From Pipra filicauda (lineage: Eukaryota; Chordata; Aves; Passeriformes; Pipridae), in contig NW_024104317.1 in assembly GCF_003945595.2 (NCBI RefSeq), positions 310,001-374,000 of the forward strand: a DNA stretch of 64,000 nt, given 5' to 3'. Under the pieces are notes generated by a model, which saw nothing but the letters and a program-made list of their open reading frames with translations, ran no database searches and was not told the origin of the DNA. The stretch's first letter is position 1, and every line of letters begins with the position of its first letter. Below are positions 38,663-64,000 of this stretch, piece by piece. The position numbers were made by a program, and so were the translations under genes.

Positions 38663-39297
38663 ACCTTGGAGACCCCTCGAATCCAACCTGTGACCAAACA
38701 CCACCATGTCAACGAGACCATGGCACTAAGTGCCTCATCCAGTCTTTCCTTAAACACTTCCAGGGATGGTGACTCCACCACCTCCCTAAGCAGTCCATTC
38801 CAATGTCTAATCACTCTTTCAGTGAAGAAATTCTGACTGATGTCCAACCTAAACCTCCCCTGGCACAGCTTGAGGCCATGTCCCCTTGTCCTATTGCTTG
38901 TTACCTCGGAGAAGAGGCTGACCCTCACCTGGCTACAACCTCCTTTCAGGCAGTTGAAGAGAGTGACAAGGTCACCTCGAGCCTCCTTTTCTCCAGGCTG
39001 AACACCCCCAGCTCCCCCAGCCACTGCTCATCAGACTTGTGCTCCAGCTCCTTCCCCAGCTCTGTTGCTCTTCTCTGGACACACTCCAGCATCCCAGTGT
39101 CCTTCCTAAATTGAGGGGCCCACAACTGGACACAGTACTTGAGTACTGTGGCCTCACCAGTGCGTAGTAGAGAGTACAGAGGGAATATAATCACTTCCCT
39201 GGTCCTGCTGGCCACATTATCCCTGATACAGGCCAGGATGCCATTGGCATTCTTGCCCACCTGGGCACACTGCTGGCTGCTGTTCAGCCGGCTATTT
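38663..39297 (-). mobile_element. CR1 LINE fragment (3' region)
   Basis: Reverse-strand CR1 sequence of about 630 bases. It carries the well-known blocks read on the plus strand as ACCATGGCACTAAGTGCC, GGTGACTCCACCACCTCCC, GGCCATGTCCCCTTGTC and CTCCAGGCTGAACACCCCCAG. It is 5'-truncated near 39297 and joins the SINE at its 3' side. It covers the end of the ORF2-like region and the 3' UTR. Old short frames in it are remnants, not genes. Confidence 0.9.
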
Positions 39298-40633
39298 CAT
39301 AACTGACCAAAAGCCCAGAGAGAAGGAACACAGCAGTGACAGCAGCTGGAGGCAGCTGGCCAGTAATTGTGGGTCTGGGCAGCGGGCACCATGTCACAAA
39401 TCCCTGCCACAGACACGCTCATCCCATCTGGCACAGCTGGGGACTGGGCTGGGTCTCTCCTCCTCCAGCTCTGGTAACCTGGGAGCAATAGAATGGTGGG
39501 CAGCAAAGGGGAAACACAAATGTTCATATCCCAGAAAAGCAGTAGTTTAGCTATCAGGCTGCAGTTTGGTTAAAGTGTAATTACTTCTCATATTTATTTG
39601 TTATTTTCACTTATTTACATGATTATTATCTGTTTTTACACTGAATGTCTGTTCATCCCAGGATCATGAGGCAGGTAGGAAGACAGTGCCTGCCAGCAGC
39701 ACAGCAACATTCATGGTTAGTGCAGCTATGGATAAAAATAAAATCCACATTCTACAGCCAGTAGAAACAGAAATGGTTACTCAGAAGTGAAGTACTTTTG
39801 TTTCACCTACAGCAAATACAAGTTTCATGCACGGGCACTCAGGAGAGCCCTGTGTGGAAGGAGGAGAACCAGAAGGTTCTTGATGGAGACTGCATCAGAT
39901 TAAAGATCACAGGATATCTTGTGAGTACTGGGTGTGGTAAAGTCAACAAGCTCAGTGGATGCTCACATATGGATTTGTCCTTTTCTCTGTCAACAGGTAG
40001 TCCCCTCCAAGTCTCTCTGGGCTTCTTTTTTGTCCAGTGTCTTTGGAAATTTCCCCTACTTCCTTCTACTGGAGGGTGGAAGACTTTGTCCACAGCTGTT
40101 CAGCTGTTTTCTAAACTGGTCTCTGTCCACAGCCTGTCCATCCTCTGTGCACTTGCCTCTATGGCAGCAGAGCTCGGGAGGAACTGGGTAGGATGGGTTA
40201 AGCAGGGATGTGCAGTCTGAACTTAACCAGCCAGGAAGCCAGAGAGGATTCACTAGACAAGGTTTTTGATACTGCCTTCCAACATGCAGAAATTCTTCTA
40301 CAGGTCAGAAAACCAGTATCCATCTAACAATACTTGGAAATCCTGAATGGTTCAACATCAGCAACGATGGCAGAGATGCTCCAGGTTTGGACTGATCTTG
40401 TAAACCATGTTGATACTGTATTGCTGGCTTCTGCCACAAATTCCACTCCATCCACACAGACGGGGCAGCTTCCAGCCCCATCCCACTCTCCTGATGAGCA
40501 GGTGCTGTTGGCACTTGCCCTGCAAGAGGCAGGAAGAGGCATTCAAATGTTAGCACAGCACATTATCCAAACAGCTTTTCTGAGGAGAAGGTGGTCGGGC
40601 AGAGGTGGCCTGGAAGTTGCCATTTGAACCGTC
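39298..40633 (-). other. MELTF 3' UTR and flank
   Basis: Follows the MELTF stop codon. A minus-strand AATAAA at 39599-39594 would give a 3' UTR of about 1.05 kb. Between it and the CR1 fragment lies unremarkable sequence. The UTR end is inferred from the signal only. Confidence 0.45.
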
Positions 40634-59185
<18,552 letters not shown>

Positions 59186-61955
59186 GGTGAAAATTTTGGG
59201 ATCTGTGATTTTTCCAGCCTTCAGAACCCCAAGAAATCAAGGCTTCTGCAAGTGTGCTCTCTCCAGCCTGGTCTTAGGTGAAAATCAGCAGCATTCAATT
59301 GCAGATGCACTTTGTTCAGCAATTTATCCTGCTTACCTTGGTACACGTCACCTCGTAATGACTACTGGAAAAAAAAGCATGCTCTCCTCACACTGTCTCT
59401 ACACTAGCAAAAAAAAAAAAAAAAATTCAGACCTGCAAATTGCAAAATATCGAAGGCACCAATGAGGTTGTTACTGCTTTGGCACCACCCATGGACTTTG
59501 ATAAACAGCCACACTCCTGCACACAGAGGTGAGGCAGGGCTGTGGAACCAAATCCTCACTTTGAGTTTTGTGTATTCCCTACTCATGGGGCTCAGGAAGC
59601 AGGAGGAGATTCAAGGTAAGCACTTTATCTGACTGAGAGGATGGTCACTTTATGCTGTATTCTCAGCACTGTCATTTCATAAAGCTATAACCAGAAACCC
59701 AGGCTTTTACAACAGCAAAGCCCATACACTCTACAGGTGGTACAGCACATGCTAAGTGCACATTTCCTGAAACTTAATAGCAAGTGCTATAAAATAGCCG
59801 AAGTATTCTGATTTTTTTAAAGGTTTTAGAGAGGCCCAGAAAAAGTAAAAACTTTGCTGACAATAGCTCTGTTAAAAGCTGCTGTGAATTTTAGCATAGC
59901 TTTCACAGAGCAACACTCCTTTGCGCTGCCCTTTTCTTCATGTCTCATTAGTCAATGAACTGCAGCTGCCTGTAACACACTTGGTTTAGATAAAAGCCAT
60001 TGAGTGCTGCTTTGCTCTGCTGACTGCCACTGCTCAGCTCAGCACTCAGCAACAGAATGGCTGTGTCCTGCCATGACTCCTCACACACAAGGAGAGCTGT
60101 GTGCATCCCACACAGCCTGTACAGCCAGGAGTGTGGCATGGATGCCTCCAGCAGTTAGTTACTCAGCTATCTGACTGCAATTTGGCCAGGATGCTTTAAC
60201 ACTTACTAGCAACTGTAAGACAACAGCTGAGTCAATTAATTGTTATTTCAAGTTAAGAACTTAAAAAAAAAAAATCATAATGATCCCTCCAGATCTCCTT
60301 CCCAAATAAAACCTTATGGCTGCCTCTGGAATTAATCATCCCTGTGTTGTCTAAAATGCTAAACTGGAGCCCTTCCAAATTTCTTAAAGGATGCATTATT
60401 TGCATCCTTCCCACAGATTAACATCCGAAGCCCTCCGTGATGCTTGCAGTGGGGCTTACATTTGTATACAGATGACAAGACTGATGCACAGTCCCAGCAC
60501 TTAAGACTGCAAGGGCTGGATTAATAAGGCATGAATTTGGTAGCAGGGCTCTCCTGTGGTTCTTCTGATCCTCTACAGGAAAGGTTCAGAAGGTAGGTGC
60601 CCTATTCTGAATGTAGCCCCCTCTAAACAATCACACAAGCACAATTCATGAGAATTTCAATAATTTTCCTATTTTATTCTTAACTCTATGAATAGCTGTG
60701 CTTTAAGGAGATATTAAATTTCTTAACCTAATTTCAGCACAATTTAGAAAAAATGCTCATGAGGAAATAATTAGTATAACTTGCAATATTAATAGAGAGT
60801 AACAAATACTTCATCAGGCATGTGTCTGTATAGCAATTACAACCAGCTGGGTTAGCAGGCAGGAAGAAAACTCATGGTGCCTTCACTGGGCCAGGAGAAG
60901 GGTGGTAATGCATCAGTACGATGCCGTTTGGATTTCCCAATTATTCTAGTTGTGGAAGGCTTAAGAGAAGTGTAGATATTGTAAAATGCATCTTTAAAAT
61001 GCAGAAAGTGTACCCAAGAATCAAATACGTATCCACCTGATACTGGAAAGATGAGAGCCAGAGAAACACTAAATAATGCAAAATCCCAACAATTACAAGC
61101 TAAAACCAGACAACTAGGAGCATCAGGGCTGTCAGAATCAACTTTTCTGACAGGGCTCAAAAACAAGATCAGAAACAAACAAAACCAAAAATGCAAAGAA
61201 AACACACCAGAGCCATTTAGATTTTCTTGATCAAAGACTTGTTTTCACTCCAGCATGACAACTGTGCAAGGAAATTACTGTGAACTGTGGAGTATTTGGT
61301 GATACCTGGCCAGTGTATGACAAGTGCCTGGGGTAAAGCTCTGTGAAAGTTACTCAGACACTCCAATACGTGAAAGAGCAATTCCTCACAGATCTACTCA
61401 GCTGAACAGGACTCTTTCTGAGGGGTTAAAAAATGAGGTAAAAAAAAGTGTACATAATATAGAGATGTCAGACGCATTTGCAGATTTGATACCAGAGATT
61501 TATATATTTCTACTTTTTTAGAGTAGGTCCTTTCAAATGTCTCACTAGACATCTCAAATAGTCCCTTTCGAAGAGGGAGACTACAGTACATGTTTAGCTC
61601 CCTTAAAAATTTATGACATTATTCATCAAAAGCTGCATCAATCCAGTACACCCTGCACTTTCATAGACAGGAAGTCTCAGAAAGACAGCCCACCTAACTT
61701 CCCAAATCTTGCAAAACAAACTATTTTGGGCTGTGCACCCACAGCTTAGACTTCCTGCAAGCCTCATTAGCATTCCATATAACACCAGCAATAATTGCAT
61801 CACAAGTTTAAACCTGCTTTCAGTGCAGTAACTTCACCAGCCCCAGTCTGGTCACTGGTGTTCCTCTAACACATTATTTTCATTCACAGTCTGAGTCAAT
61901 TAATTTAAAATGCTACAACACCTGTAGTTCTTTTAATTAAAAACACACTTGACAA
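59186..61955. other. Intergenic region between MELTF 5' end and DLG1 3' end
   Basis: MELTF and DLG1 are tandem on the minus strand, with about 2.8 kb between them. Upstream of the MELTF ATG the DNA is AT-rich with a run of 17 A (59409-59425) and no CpG island, unlike the NCBP2 and PIGZ promoters. That fits a tissue-restricted promoter. No gene is seen here. Confidence 0.55.
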
Positions 61956-63582
61956 ATATATTGTACAATAAAGTTTATTAGCTGTTCTCCTCTTTCTAAC
62001 AAATGGAATGGATAGTGTTGATAATTCTTTACAAACCAAAGCTGATTTGGTTGTGGGGCTGCCCCACGACTGCCATAAGTACATCCCTCTTATAAACAAT
62101 CAGTTGCAAACAAGCAATGGCAGGTACCAAATAATATGGGAATTAGAGAATTTCATTACTGAAGGTTTTGGTACAAGGTATTTATAACATTCAGCACAGA
62201 ACTTTGTGCATCGCAAATGGAAGATCTTGTGCCTGTGCAATCCGAGCTGAATACGTACAGAAAAATAAAATGTACTGTTGTCTCTGAATTCTCCCTTTGG
62301 TTAAGACATGCATATTACAAAGGGGGCGGGGGAAGACAAACACCCGAAATTCTGTAGAAAAGAGGAGAACTTGCATGTATTTTTTTCTTGTACTAATATT
62401 CCCTGGACTTCATGCCCAGCCATCATAGCCCATTTCTTTTTTTTTGTGATTAAGGAAGGTAAATTCTAATTTGTTCTTTTTTTTATTTAAAACAAAAAGC
62501 TAGGAGTAGGTGGTAAAAGAAAAATATATATTTTATATATATATATTTATACGTGTGCGCAACTATGTAAAGAAAATAATTCCCATAGTTACAGAGTTTA
62601 GTTAAAGAAAGTTTAATATATATATATTTATTATAACAAAATAGGCAGTTATTGTGGGTAAAATATTCATTAAAATCTGACCCCTAAGAACACACACATT
62701 TTTAGGCTATGAATCATTCTCTCATTGCCCTAATGACCATCTCTGCAGCTGTTTTCTGTATTACTGCCAATGGAAATTTGGCATTCCTCTGAAAAATACA
62801 AGGTTTCGTAGCACCTAAACATATTTTAGGCTCAAAAAGTGTGATGACCATTATCTATAAAGAATTTCTGTAATACACTATAAATAGTGTTTCACGAGGA
62901 AGATTAAAAACATTACACATCTTTGTCCCTAGCAATTTCATTGGCAAAAAATGAAAAAATAGATTATAAGAATATCCATATGAAATTATGAAAATGAATA
63001 TCCCTTGAGGACTATTAATGGGACTTAATGAAAATGTGAACTCAAAATTTGAAAGTTTCTCTCTAACTGCCTGGAAAGAAAAAAAAGATACTGTGAGAAT
63101 AGAATTGAACTCAGAAAATAAAACCTGAAATTGATTGCCCTGACCAAACCATGCTATTAAAGTTAAGCGTGCAAAGTTACTCATAATTTACAACTTCCTT
63201 GAATACAACTTTTCTTTCAATTGTTATGAAATTTTAAAAGAGTGTCTATAAAGCTTTTTTGAAAAATCTTTGAAAGTTACTTTCCCTTAAACATTAAGGA
63301 ATTTTACCAAGCAATTCCCTCCCACCCCCACCCTAAACTAATAGCTGGTCAGGCCATTCCGCTGTCATGTCTGAAAAATGGCAAACCAACAACACACAAT
63401 AATACAAATTATTTAAACTAAGAGAGACACCAAATGTAAAGCATTATGGGAACTGCAGAATGTGATGGTTAGGGTATGAACCACGCTGGAGAGAACTAGA
63501 GGCAGGCTCCACTGGAAGGGCTTAAGAGTCGTCAGATGTAGTAGGTGATGTCAGTTAGAAAATGAAAAATAAAAATCTGTTT
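61955..63582 (-). other. DLG1 3' UTR with polyadenylation signal
   Basis: About 1.6 kb of AT-rich sequence follows the DLG1 stop. It includes AT microsatellite-like stretches (about 62523-62552 and 62615-62632). A minus-strand AATAAA at 61979-61974 is followed by a TTGTAC/TGT-rich sequence, so cleavage near 61955 is likely. The extent is inferred. Confidence 0.55.
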
Positions 63583-63689
63583 TCATAATTTTTCCTTTGC
63601 TGGAACCCAGATGTAAGGACCAGACTGTTCCTCTATGATCTGTTTGACTTGGTTGTAGATTTCTTCCAGTGTGTCTCCTTGGACAATAG
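63583..63689 (-). CDS. DLG1: DLG1 (SAP97) last coding exon, partial gene
   Basis: MAGUK scaffold protein of cell junctions and synapses. This exon encodes the end of the guanylate-kinase-like domain: [16 protein letters not shown], then [16 protein letters not shown] and stop TGA. The acceptor is TTTTGCAG at 63690, and the first codon is completed by one base from the previous exon. Ending in WVPAKEKL distinguishes DLG1 from DLG2-4, whose C-termini differ slightly. All upstream exons (L27, three PDZ, SH3 and most of GK) lie beyond the window. Confidence 0.93.
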
Positions 63690-64000
63690 CTGCAAAACAC
63701 AATGTGGCAATCAGCAATCATCCTTCCCAGCTCTGTTCAGACCCCACGCTGCTCCACACAAGCTGTTCTTTTCTCTCAGAGTGGCAAGAGGATTTATGAT
63801 TGCTGAAAGAACAGACACCCACGGAGATTTCTGGTTTCTGTGCTGGAGTGAAGCACAGAATGGTACTGCAGGACACACAGAGCACATCCTTGGGGACAGG
63901 AAGTGGTTTCCACTGTACTATATATATGCTCAACTGAGGAGGTTTTTTTACCTTTTCCTAACCACATGTTCCAATTTGCCTGAGTCAATTCACATCCTCC
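63690..64000 (-). other. 3' part of the last DLG1 intron
   Basis: Intron sequence before the last DLG1 exon, ending in a T-rich tract and TTTTGCAG. Nothing else is recognised. Confidence 0.6.

Noticed and set aside
38594..39260. Open frames on both strands in 38.6-39.3 kb
   Set aside because: They lie in SINE and CR1 sequence and are short remnants, not host genes.

Overview
The window is nuclear DNA of a bird, most likely a passerine. All genes have introns, and several CR1 LINE fragments carry typical avian 3' ends. At 38495-38662 there is a tRNA-Ile-headed, CR1-tailed SINE of the TguSINE1 kind, and at 3191-3721 a solo LTR of a type common in songbirds with a clean 5-bp target duplication. 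There are no bacterial features and no CRISPR array.

Layout. (1) 1-16.7 kb, + strand: the last nine exons of CPB1 (pancreatic carboxypeptidase B). The signal peptide and most of the propeptide lie upstream of the window. (2) 16.7-26.5 kb: gene-free DNA with CR1 tails and the 3' end of an endogenous retrovirus (env remnant, polypurine tract, LTR). (3) 26.5-28.85 kb, + strand: a decayed, intron-containing metallocarboxypeptidase that matches the exons and splice phases of CPB1 one by one. It sits where mammals carry CPA3 (mast-cell carboxypeptidase A). (4) 29.4-32.83 kb, - strand: NCBP2, complete, with a U12-type intron. (5) 33.11-33.37 kb, + strand: NCBP2AS2, head-to-head with NCBP2 across a CpG-island promoter with two TCTCGCGAGA elements. 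(6) 36.2-38.34 kb, - strand: PIGZ (GPI mannosyltransferase 4), complete in two coding exons. (7) 40.63-59.19 kb, - strand: MELTF (melanotransferrin), complete in 15 exons, 737 residues. (8) 62-64 kb, - strand: the last coding exon and 3' UTR of DLG1.

The order NCBP2-NCBP2AS2-PIGZ-MELTF-DLG1 is the human 3q29 order. CPB1 followed by a CPA3-like gene is the human 3q24 order. The two blocks meet between about 28.85 and 29.4 kb. PIGZ adds a fourth mannose to GPI anchors and MELTF is normally a GPI-anchored protein; otherwise the genes are functionally independent.

The most interesting observations are the carboxypeptidase pseudogene at the synteny junction, the loss of the canonical histidine iron ligand in the melanotransferrin N-lobe (Arg at about residue 278), the U12 intron of NCBP2, and the paired exon lengths of MELTF that record its lobe duplication. 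Exon boundaries come from reading frames, splice dinucleotides and family similarity, without transcript data.
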